A stretch of DNA of 64,000 nucleotides from Rhodocollybia butyracea. Lineage: Eukaryota > Basidiomycota > Agaricomycetes > Agaricales > Omphalotaceae. Shown one piece after another: positions 23,568 through 34,200 of the stretch. Location of the stretch: assembly GCA_015501585.1 (NCBI GenBank), contig JADNRY010000007.1, positions 434,001 to 498,000 on the forward strand. Reading direction: 5' to 3'. The notes under the pieces are model-generated. The model searched no databases. It was not told the origin of the DNA and worked only from the letters and a program-made list of their open reading frames with translations. The first letter of the stretch is position 1. Every line of letters begins with the position of its first letter. The translations under genes were made by a program, and so were the position numbers.

Positions 23568-24712
23568 ATGGCCAATGTTTTAGATCCCTCATATTCGATA
23601 GGCTTCCATCCTCGTTCCTCTAAAGATGCTCCTGGCTTTGGTTTCGGACTAAGTTCCAATAACATGCCTTCTCCTTTCCAATCAGCTCAAGCAGCTTCGG
23701 CCTTCAACCAACTGGCTTCCACTTTTCTTGGAAATGCCACTCATAGAGCTCAAAAACGAAGACATGAGCCCGAAGATTCAGAAAATTATCGACAGGATGA
23801 GGTCATGGACAGAAGTCCTACGCCTGAGCGACCTAAACGTGCAGCGCCAAAGAGGATTCGCATGGCCACTTCTTCAGATTCTCAGAACAAAGATGATAAT
23901 TCAGCCAGAGTGCCAGAAGATAAAGATGTTGACATTGGTGTCTTGCTTGGTACGTTGCCTTGTCAGATTCATATTAACCTTGCCAACACAAATCCACAGC
24001 AACTCTTCCGCCGCAATCTTTGCTGCCTATCCTGACTTCTTTGATAAAGTCCCACCCGTCTCTCAAGTCGGCAATCCTCCCGCTCATCCCTCGTCCCACT
24101 GTAGAGACTGCGATGCAGGCATTGGCCGAGTCTTCTAAGAAACTTCGGGATTCTTATCCCTATTCCAACAATTCTTTATTCTCACAACCACAATCATCTT
24201 CCACTTCTTTCGGATTTGGCTTTGGCGCCGGCCCAGCCAGCGGCACTGGCATGCGAGATTCGTATGTTCAGTCTCGATTACGTCCTCATGTAACCGAATT
24301 CGTCTCGACATGCATATCGTATCTCCCTTATTTCTCCTATACCTCCTCTTCCTCCCAGTCGGCATTGGCTTCGCAAAACAAGGCCCATCCGACAGAAGTG
24401 TTTGTTTTTCTGTCCAACCTGACCGCACATGTTTTGTCGCACCCACAACTTGCTCAGGCAAGTCTTGAGCCCCTCTTGATGCTCAGACTTTCCGAAGAGT
24501 GGAATGCATGGGTAGCTCGAGTCGATGCTGTTGTTAACCAAGAGGGTGGCATGTTTGGTCGCGAAACTGTTGAGAACTGGATGCAGAAACTAGATGAGTT
24601 TGCTGCCAAAGATTCACAGTTTGGTCATGTCATGCGAGGGGTACGGGACCAATGGGTGGCACGAGTGGGTTGGTTAGCAGGGCGCACACATCAACATCCC
24701 ATGGAGTCTTAG
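23568..24712 (+). CDS. STS1: Cut8/STS1 nuclear proteasome tethering factor
   Basis: Two exons are joined across an intron at about 23950-23998, turning GVLL into ATLPPQSLLPILTSLI. The N-terminus is disordered with basic clusters (AQKRRHEPED, RPKRAAPKRIRM) suitable as nuclear import signals. The rest matches the Cut8/Sts1 six-helix fold (LTSLIKSHPSLKSAILPLI, TVETAMQALAESSKKLRDSY, SRLRPHVTEFVSTCISYLP, ETVENWMQKLDEFA). In yeasts Sts1/Cut8 anchors 26S proteasomes at the nuclear envelope and is short-lived. A glycine/phenylalanine-rich insert (FGFGFGAGPASGTG) lies mid-protein. Length, about 365 residues, is normal for the family. Confidence 0.88.
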
Positions 24713-24951
24713 TGGCTTTCAATTAGAACTTATGAAAACATTCACATTGCTATCTTTAAATAATGTTAACGGGTGCTCTTTTGTGCCTGCGATTCTTTCC
24801 AGTGGACTAATCTCATGATTCTCATCGAGTAGGGTCTAGTAGCTGTCTAGTAGGGTACAATGAATTGAGCGCTTACTGTATTTGGTCCTGTGTGTCAAAA
24901 ATTGACAAAATTCTTCGTGTAACTGTCGCTGCCTCTTGAGCCAGTTCATGC

Positions 24952-26596
24952 ATGCTCAGCAGAGGATGGTCTCGTTTCCTCGGACATGCTCCTCAATCTC
25001 AATCTCAGTCTATTTCATTTCTTTCCATACTTCAAAATGCTGCTGGTCAGGCCTGGCTTCGTCGCGCTACCGGAAAACCGTGTCATTCCTCGACAGTAGC
25101 TCACGGTGACACACTACGTAGTGTTACTGAAGCTGTCGTTGCGCCCATGTATACTTTTTGTTCGATATCTTTCCGCAAAAACTAACGCGTCTGCGAACAG
25201 TACTTGTCGGTCATTTCGCGGAAATACGCATCCAACGAACAAAAGCCAGACTCGTGTAGACCGTGCTTTACGCCGTAAACAAAAGAAAAATCTTCGCCAT
25301 TTTCCTCTAGAATTGATCACAGAGGCCGATGTAAAGTTTACGGAGCCTGGACAGGCCACAGATGCTTCAATCCCTAAAATTGACGACGAAGAGCTTGGGA
25401 CATGTTGTATTTGGGGAGACCCGTCAATGGCCAGGTGGCCAGCACAGCGACGTACGCTTCCCCGAGCTACAAGCCGCGTCATTCTCTACCGGAATCTCAC
25501 ACGACTTTTGTATCGTACCCCGCCTATCACCCTGCCGCAGCTCATGGACTATCACGATATACACCCTGAAGCACAGTCTACGCGTTCTTATAATCTTCTC
25601 ATCAGTATGGCCATAAGAACTGCTTCTTTCGGTAGCGTTCAGCTGCTACTTGAGAACATGGCAGCAGCCAATATTAGTCACAACTTGGAGACCCATAAGC
25701 TCGTCATCCGTTGGCAGATACGCATCGGGGAATGGGACGCTGCTTGGCAGATATTGACCAGCCCGCCAGTTGTTTCAAGCCTCCAAAGTATAAACGAGGG
25801 AAATGACAGCCCTTGTTGGCCTGACTTTTTGTGGTTGGAATTTTTCGGAAGCCTCAAACGGCGCTCCCTTCGTCGGAAGGGAGTGATAGTCCAGGAGCAA
25901 GACGATCCTTTCATCTTGTACTCGCAGAGGTTCCTTCAGCTGATGGAAGATCGTCCTTTCTTTTCCCCAACGCACGCCAAACCTAGGATCATCCACTCCA
26001 TCGCGTATGTGTTGCTCCAGATCAACCAACCGCAGCAGGCGCTCCAGCTAGTCAAAACATACTTTAGCCACCTTCCTGCTAATCTTTCTCCCGAGTTTCC
26101 CATGAACTGCCTCGATATCATCCACATCTTCATCATATCTCACAAACGCGGAGGGGTAAAAAAGTTTCATGAACATCGGAGCATCCTCCTCTCTTTGTTA
26201 GCGCTCCATCCCTCTTTCAAACCAACGTCTACCACGCTATTCCTATTACTTGGAAGTCTACGCGGAGTTGTGCGGAGTGGCGTGTTAGCCTCTGAATGTC
26301 TTGCCTCGTTCAAGCGTAAATGGGGACCAGAGATAGAGGACTATAGAGTTAGGCTTCGTATCGCGTCTTTGGCTTTGAAACAAGGGCGCCTAGACATATC
26401 TAGGAAGATGCTGACACCAAAGGCGCAGAATGAGGGTGCCGTCCAGCGGTCTTTGGGACGGAGGAAGGGGCGTCCTCGGTTCAAAGATATATTTAGAGGT
26501 ATAGGGAAGCTGAAACAGTTGTCGATTCGTCTGAAACGACGGATGAAAAGACTCAAGCGCAAAAGATCGTATCCGAATAAAATTCCGTTATCATAG
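24952..26596 (+). CDS. PPR-like putative mitochondrial protein, function unknown
   Basis: Exon 1 (MLSRGWSRFLGHAPQ) is rich in Arg and Ser and poor in acidic residues, as mitochondrial presequences are. It joins across a 55-bp intron (about 25149-25203) to one long exon. The body is helical with pentatricopeptide-like spacing (SYNLLISMAIRTASFGSVQL, THKLVIRWQIRIGEWDAAWQ, HSIAYVLLQINQPQQALQLV, FLLLGSLRGVVRSGVLASEC). The C-terminus is very basic (RKGRPRFK, KRRMKRLKRKRSYPNK). Fungal PPR proteins bind organellar RNA, and the basic tail would suit RNA or ribosome contact, but I do not recognise a named orthologue. The gene lies 239 bp after STS1 on the same strand. Confidence 0.7.
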
Positions 26597-27628
26597 TGCT
26601 GATTAAAGTGCATACCGTTCCTCCACTCCATGAAGACGTACCCTTTCGTACAGTTTATTTTTCGATTGCAGCTTTCGGGAATACACCGTTTCCATCGCTC
26701 GACCAAGGTGCGAGACAGCCTTCTCGTTCACCGTCGGTTCTCGATGTCACGGTCACCTGGTCTTCGTTCATAGTCCCGCTGGTTTTCGGCGTCTCATCTT
26801 TTACGCCCGAGAAACGTTTTTTCCCGACATAGCTCGCTGTCATACGTCACTAGTCGATACGAAAATCTGCTCCTAGCTATCGGATTCCAATTTTTGAAAA
26901 GCCCTGACCATCTCAGCGCTGATCGCGCACGCGCCAGGGGTATAACCCGATACGCTCCGCCTATATGGGGCTTGGTCAAAATTTCTGGCTGACAATTAAC
27001 TGAGGGGAAGCGGGGCAAAGACACCTGTAACTGTTCGATGCGGTACTGTCACGTAAAAGAAGAAGAAGAACCATCCGGAACCGTTAGGCATGAATATTTC
27101 ATCCAGAGGATTGATGGAAAAAATCGAGAATGTTGAGGGGTATGTTTAGACTTGTGCTGGCAAACAAATCTACAGTACTTTGTAGAAAAAAAATGAAACA
27201 GTCGACTTGTAAAGTTCGTTCAAGGAATCAGCCATCAGTGACAAGGTTCGCCGGTTTTATCGTGATCGCTCGCAGAGTTGGTTCTTTTATGATCTACGGC
27301 TACGCTGTTTGCAAGTCAAACCCTCGTGTTTTGTTCGCGATTTCTACGGACGAAGAACGTACCTAATCTCAATGAGATTTTTCCCAGAACGTATCCCTCT
27401 CCTTCTCCATCCTTTTTATTACCTTTCCTGGCCACAACTTGGCTTTCAAGAACTCCAAAATGTCGTCGATTGACTCGTCCGCTGTCAACTCTCCTTCAGC
27501 TCGCGCCAGTATATGCGCCAGTTTCCAAAATCAATGTTTACTGTTCCGCCTCGTAGTACTTAAGGACGCTGCATAAGCCGCTCCGTTCGTATCCTCAAAC
27601 TTTTACCCCTCGTATCTTTCTCTTTGCA
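26597..27628. other. Intergenic region, PPR-like gene to REX4-like gene
   Basis: No gene is supportable in this 1.03-kb stretch. Open frames are short and unrelated to known families. A short (AAG)n run occurs near 27057-27070 and pyrimidine-rich sequence lies just upstream of 27629, as expected of a fungal promoter. Confidence 0.5.
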
Positions 27629-28534
27629 ATGTCTCAGATCTTCGCAATCTCGTGTATCAATGTCGGCGTTGGACCAGGAGGCACGACGTCGATGCTAGCG
27701 TACGGCCCTTTTTTTTCCTTCTCATTTTTTTTGCTTTAGCGCGTTCATGCTTCTAGTCGGATCGCCATCGTTGACTTTCGAGGAAACACCGTCCTCGATA
27801 CATATGTTGCACCAACGATGAAGGTTAGTATTTGATTCTGTATAAGTTGTGTGCTTTCTTTTAGTGTTGTGCTTCCTGTAGATTACGGATTACCGGACGA
27901 GTCAAACAGGGATACTTCCCGCCCATCTTTCTTCCAGTAAGTAACCGACTGCTCTTGGTTGGAGTTCCAGCCTTTAACGATTATTCTAGAAGACGCTGTG
28001 GCCTTCAGCTATGTCCAGCAGCAAGTTGCCAACATTGTTAAAGGCAATGTGATCGTTGGACATAGTATTTGGAATGATCTTTCTGGTATTGTCTAGACAG
28101 CTCGTGTTCCAAGTTACTTGTTGTGCTCAATGATTCTACAGTGTTGGGAATACCACATCCCGCGGTGGACACGAGAGATGTGGGTCTCTATCAGGTATTG
28201 TTCGTTTCGATGTAACGCATTCCTCGCTCACATCTCGCCATTTGGAAGCCATTCAGAAACGCCCTCCGTTCCCAAAACCATGTTGTCGGTCTTCAAACTT
28301 TGTCCTGGCAGCTCATGTGTCGCCGATGCCAAGAAAGCGAACAGAATCCAGTAAGTTGGTAACCACTGCTTCCTCGGAAGAGTCCTCAACACAAGCTCGT
28401 ACTATTAGCTTGAAAACGCGCGTGCTGCGTTGGACCTGTACCGCTCCGACTCGAAGAATTGGGAGGATACTATTAGACGCGGAAGTTGGCCATGTGCTTT
28501 ACCGCCAAGTACCTTTTCTCGCTGCTATCTTTAG
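27629..28534 (+). CDS. REX4-like 3'-5' exonuclease homologue, catalytic residues lost
   Basis: Exons assemble to a compact DEDDh-fold protein: VGVGPGGTTSMLARIAIVDF, NTVLDTYVAPTMK, ITDYRTSQTGILPAHL, VGHSIWNDLSVLGIPHPAVD, TRDVGLY, PFRNALRSQNHVVGLQTL, LENARAALDLYRS and a terminal PPSTFSRCYL. The acceptor TTCTAG before CGGATCGCC keeps this frame. Canonical family members have AIDCEMVGVG at the first catalytic motif; here it reads AISCINVGVG, so the Asp and Glu that bind metal are Ser and Ile. The Asp of the second motif (NDL) remains, but the third motif has LENAR where REX4 enzymes have an EDAR-type Asp. The frame and splice sites are intact, so this is either a pseudoenzyme or an early pseudogene. 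Catalytic activity seems unlikely. Confidence 0.72.
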
Positions 28535-29228
28535 ATGCCTGCGTTACTCCTTCTTGGTTTCAGACAGAAAGTTTTTTGCGCTTGAACGTATATTATCCTA
28601 TTGCTAATACTTAAACTACTGTAGTTTTACGTGGATATGGCTGATCGTGTACCATAGATACTGGTTAGACAAATAATACGGAAGAGTTCCATAAGCAGCA
28701 ATTTGTTTTCCATATATGTCTAATTTTCTCATTAGTAAACAAACACGATAGAACTATCCCTTCTAGCACTCCTGCCACTGGGCTGCGGTGACACGCTCTG
28801 CCCATTCTTTCCTCGCCACCTCAAATCGCTAGATTGCAAGAGGATAGGGTGTACTTATTGCGCTTCCATGAGGAACAACGGCTGCATGAGCTGATAAAAG
28901 TGCCTGTAAAGAAGGCCAAGTATAATGATACGGGCCCCATAGTCTTTGAATAAGTTTATGAAGTATGTGGCTAGCTTGACCACGAGTTGAGCGAACAGTG
29001 AAATCGGTTATATACTACTGTGGGCACTCACTTTCAAGGAGAGGTAAACCTCCTGGGCCCGGAGGGCGACGAACGTCGAATGACTAGCGTTCTGAAAACG
29101 AGTGTGATGGCGACTAAAGTAGCTTGCTAGAGGGAGAGTCCTTCAGGAGATAAGATTAGATATGACTTTGAAGATTGATATGATCACTACTAACAGACGC
29201 CCGTTTGGATACCTTGATTTGCTCTTCC
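28535..29228. other. Intergenic region, REX4-like gene to mitochondrial carrier
   Basis: I see no gene in this 0.69-kb spacer. It separates two plus-strand genes and should contain the polyadenylation region of the first and the promoter of the second. No repeat or RNA gene is evident. Confidence 0.5.
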
Positions 29229-30802
29229 ATGGCCAGAGATGCAGCGGTGCAGGACGACAACCGCGTTAGAATTGTCGGGGCTATAGCAGGCATGGGAAGT
29301 GGTAAGAAATGACTGAAACCTTCTATCTTCGCAACTAAAGTATATATCTCACAGGATTGACAAAAGTAAGCAAAGTAATTTCTGGAAGCCTCGGCTGCAA
29401 GGTCTTATGGGATGGGATGGGTGATGCAATGGACAGTCGTTAGAGACTACTAGAATGGAGTGTCGTGTGAATACGACTGATGGCGGTTCTGGTCCTAGAT
29501 GCCTTGTGGAAGCTTTGGGGTTTAGTCGGCTTTGTGTGCTCACCTTGCTTGTTAAAGGTTACTGTAGGCCATGGATTCGACACCATAAAAACCAGGATGC
29601 AATGCTCGCCTCTTGGAACGTATCGGAACGCAATGGATGCGTTTTTTAAAATTATTCGGCAAGAGGTGCGTTCATTTGCGCCACACATCCAGCCCTTCTT
29701 GACTCGCAAAAAGGGCCCACTTGCGTTGTACAAAGGTGCCACCCCTCCAGCTATCGGATGGGCAGCAATTGACTCCCTCCTTCTGGGGTCTTTACACAAC
29801 TATCGGCTCTTCCTGATTCGGAACGGAATGACTGAGCCTACTCCAAGCTCTGGTACTCCTCGATTAACCTTGTTGGGTCATGGAATGGCAGGACTAGCCG
29901 CTGGGATAACAAGGTTTGGCGTACTATGGTCTAGTTGTATAATATCTTATGTATGCTGACTCAATTTAGCACCATAGTCGCGACACCTATCGAGCATATA
30001 AAGGGTACACTCAGTTCGAGGCTTATTTCATCAATGGAACTGAACTCCTCCAGTGAAGTTACAGCTGCAATCTCAAAGGTCAGTCTCCGACCGTCAATTC
30101 AAAGGTCCCATAGACTGCATTCGCCAAATCTGGCGAATGCAAGGCCCATTAGGACTCTGGTCTGGCTTTACAGGCAGTGTTGCCTTCCGTTGCAATTTCT
30201 TTTGGATGTTTTTATCCTTTGAGGTACGTTTGCGTCTATCGATTCTTTTTTAACCTGATATCTGTCCTCGTCAGGGCTTAATGAGGACGTTTTCGAACTT
30301 GAAAGGCACGTCGTTCGAGGCGAGTAGTTTATGCACGAGTGACGACATCCCTTGACTGAGCTCAACCTTGATGTAGATGAGCACCGGTACCGCAAACTTT
30401 TTGTCGGGCGGTCTTGGATCCTTCGTTTTCTGGTTTTGCGCCATGCCCGCTGATAACATCAAAAAGTGCTGACGCCCCTCATTGAACCGGACCCTCTTTG
30501 ACCTATCTTCTTTACAGCCGAATGATGTCCTATCCATATCCCTTGCCATACCCTCAGCATGCTGCGGATCTTGGGCGTCGACCTTCTTTTTGGGCAACTG
30601 CAAGGTCCATACATTCAGTACATGGACTGCCGGGCTTCTTCCGTGGCTTGGGGCCGTCCTTTTTACGCGCCTTTCCAGTCAATGCCTCTGCCATGTTCGT
30701 TTACGAAGGCCTGTTGAGGATTCTCGGCGCCGAAAAAGTCCGTGTTATGATTTCTCCTACTTGCAGCGCTTATGTTCTTTGTTGTAGACTCGACACTCTT
30801 GA
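29229..30802 (+). CDS. Mitochondrial carrier family (SLC25) transporter
   Basis: Three carrier repeats can be followed. Repeat 1: GHGFDTIKTRMQ with GPLALYKGATPP. Repeat 2: VATPIEHIKVKLQLQSQRS with GPLGLWSGFTGS. Repeat 3: AMPADNIKNRMMSYP with GLPGFFRGLGPSFLRAFPVN. The protein ends ILGAEKTRH after a 50-bp intron. Carriers of this fold exchange metabolites across the inner mitochondrial membrane; the RAFPVNA block resembles basic amino acid/acylcarnitine-type carriers, but I do not assign a substrate. The N-terminus is short (from MARDAAVQDDNR). An 11-nt exon (29355-29365) is needed to connect AGMGSG to VTVGHG. The proline of the first Px[DE]xx[KR] signature is Gly. The intron after NLKGTS near 30.29 kb is less certain. 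Confidence 0.82.
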
Positions 30803-31216
30803 ATGTGACATTGTGTTGCAGACTGATTATCTACTTATCTCAATAGACAACCCTTTTTATACCTTGTTACAGTCGATAGAAATTTCTCAAGACCGAATCC
30901 TCTAATTTCACACTGCTGTCCCGATACTACATTTCTCGTCCAACTGAGGCGTTTGAGGTTGAACGACCTAGAATCTGGGTTTTTTGTAAAACAAGTATAG
31001 CTTGAAGTACTTAACTGAATAGCATAGGTTTTGACATGACTGTCTGAAGTTCAGTACAGCGGAGCTTAAGCTGTACCTCGTAACTCGCAGTGCAACCTTG
31101 CGTCTTAGGCCTCAGGGGGGGGGATAAAGGAGGTTCGTTGATTTATTAAGTTTTAATGGTGTACAGTATGTTCCAAACGTACAGCCCGATATTACAATAA
31201 ATTTATCCCGGAACTA
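30803..31216. other. Convergent 3' spacer, carrier and NUP155
   Basis: This 414-bp spacer lies between the stop codons of two converging genes. It contains a run of nine G (31115-31123) and no gene. Transcription termination signals for both strands should lie here. Confidence 0.5.
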
Positions 31217-34200
31217 CTACCAATTTCGTCTCAGTTGTCGTTTAACAACTTCGTACCTCGCCTTGGTCTCAACGCGGTCAGCGTTTAACTCGGCAATGTA
31301 CTGATCTATCGCGGAATCTATCCGACTGACAGGGAATTCTGAACGGCCCACTGATGAATTAGGTCGCTTGGCTTCCTCTAGCCAGTCAGACAACAAGATA
31401 GCTATGTCGGATGAGATAGCCTGCACATTTGCTTGGGCATTGAACGGTGGAATCTGAAAAAGATAATGAGGATCGAACGTGGGGTAATCACTGGACACCA
31501 CCTACATGTGATTCATACATCTCGTGCAATGCATCCCATACCTCGACATATGACACGTTGGCTTCTTTGAAGACCCTAGGAGCCCAACCACTGGGTAAAA
31601 TGTCCTTTCGTTCCAGTGAAAAGCGGACAAGAAGATCGGCGACTAATTCTAAGAAGGGGTCAAAAATCATTCAAGTTTGTAACGTTGACACTTACGAAGA
31701 GGGAAAGCAAATACAGAGGGGTAGAACTTTCGACCCAGTTCTTGGATTTTTGCCGAAAGTAGGCCTGCTTGAGCCATTCGATCTGGTTCCCCTGCGATGA
31801 CTAGAGCGAAGTATCAAAATGCAAAGAAGAGCAACGAAGATAGTGTTGGCACGAACTTTGGTCGAATATTTGGTTCCACACCTGCCGAAGCATAACCTCA
31901 TCGCGATGTTCAGCAACATTCAAGCACAGAAGCTTAATTTCCGGATCATCGAACGGAATTGCATAGTCCTGGTACAGCTGCAAACAACGTTATTTATCAG
32001 GACGAGACCGAAAAAGAGCAACATACCTCTGACATCGTGAATAATCGCTCAGTTAGTGCATGTATCCTCGCGCCAACCACTGGATCGTCATTGACGTGGG
32101 GTAGCAACTGGGAATATATGAATAATTGCACTTGAGCAACATCCAGCTTCTCTTCTAGATCAGTTAAGAAGGCGATTGCCGTTTCATGCCTACCACCCGC
32201 GGAAATGGGGTGCGACTTGGCGTTTCCAACCGCTCGCGTGAGGTTTTCTATTCTGCGGTCCAATGGCATTGGGAATCTATAATAATGCAAAGGTCAGAAG
32301 ACAGATTCATCTCCATAACGGACAACATACTCGGTAGATTCAGCCAACGCAAGAAGAACTTCAGCGGCTCGCAAATGCTGGCCAATTTTAACGTAGAACT
32401 GCCAAAGAAGTTCATATTTTTCAGCAGAGACAGGCTCGCGTCGAAGATGAGACTCCAAGAATGGGGGTGCAATCTGATGACATGTCTAAGTCTTGCAGTG
32501 GAGAAGGGAAGAGAAATCACTGACATCCAGCAGACCGTCGGCCAAGTTCCTACTTATCAGCCAGTCGTATAGCGTCGAGTGAAACATCTCGTCATCGCTC
32601 GCCAAAGACAGCCGATAAGCGTGGTCCTTCACCGACTCAAGTTCTTCAGTGGAGAGAGGTGTATTTGCAGAATTTAGCTCCTCCATTTGGCGCTCGAATA
32701 CGGATAGAGAATCCAGGATAAGTTCGTAGCATTGCAATCTACGCTCAAAGGCTATTCGTGAAGGTCCGTCTGATTTGGCACCGGACTTCCAATAGTCCAA
32801 TCCAGTATTGTCAGGATCGAATACGTGTGCGCATACGAGTGGTAATTCAACAGCACCTTGAAAAATATTAAGAGGTGGCTGAGGGTTCCCGGGAACGCAC
32901 GCTTGAGGACTCACCTTTAGCGTAGCTCAACAGCTGGAAATCACCACATATTTCTCGCAACTTTTCAAGGTCAAGTATCCGAGCTCCTTTTATATACAAT
33001 CTGAACGCAAAATGAGAAGGAGGAAAGCAGTAAACATCAAGTTAAACACACCTGAGAGATTCCGACAGCCAGTTCTGCTTTTCCACAGGGTTTGACGTCT
33101 CCACGGCTTTTCGGATGTTTTCTTTGGCCTAGAATAGTATATAGGCGGATGAGCTTTGGCACTAAACATAAAACTTTACCTTATATAACATAACATCATC
33201 AGTACTACAGAAAGATCCGCATCTATTTTGTAGGACTTCGCTTATTGTATCCACCTGGAACAGTTATCATGAACGGTGAAGATACAGCGAATCATAGGGC
33301 TTTACACTTATTTGTTGACCTATTTGCTGATCAATAATGACGTTTACCAGAGCTCTCGATACAGTAAGGCCTGTCTGAGCCGTGATGAGGTCTTCGAATG
33401 TTAGTGAGGATACTAATTTCTGGATTTCGGTGTCGCACCTAAAGCGAATGAGTAGGGTAAGTGTATGGTTCAACAAATCTTACTTGGTCATGATGTCTCC
33501 AAAGTGATAATCGTTTAAAAGAAGGACAAAAGATAATGCCTCAATGGTTCTTGTTAGCAAGGAAAGAAGTTGAGCTACGGACGCCTGTTCTGCCTGCGAT
33601 TCACCGTATAAGCGTTTGCATTCGTTGTAATCGAGTAAGAGCCTACTTTCCAGGCTTCCTGCTCCATAGTGGGGGCACGGGAAGCCGAAGAATCTCCGGG
33701 AGACGAATGGAATAGGTGTGGGTTTTTGTCGAGAAGTTCTTTAAGAGCGTACAGGTTTTTTTGGATGGTTATAAGCCGTTCTTCTTGAACTGCAGGCTGA
33801 AGGCTAGATGGACTAGACTATTTTTCAGCTACATAAAAGCAAGAAGGCGAAAGATAGGTACCCAGGAACAACTAATTTGGATTTCCAAATCGGTCTTACA
33901 AGTCTTGATAAATACAACGCCAGCCCTTCTCTCCTACCACTGAATATCGCAGTGCCCTGATTTTCACCTTGTACAGGAAACGTGAGGTTTTTTTCACTGA
34001 AGGAGAGATCATAGACATACTTTTACCATAAACCATCCGCTCAGACCAGATGGGCTTTTCACCAAAGTCGTAGAAGGCTTGCTTGGCGACAGCCGCAAGG
34101 TCGGGGCTAATGGTGCTGATAGTATTCGGCGAATAATCTACACCAGCTAGGAATGTATTGCCGCTAGCAAGGGCGAGAAGCATCGCACAAGTCTGATTCC

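Noticed and set aside
29480..29959. 159-codon open frame starting upstream of the carrier signature
   Set aside because: Its first part is intron sequence; the carrier reading is explained better by the 11-nt exon and the acceptor at 29557.
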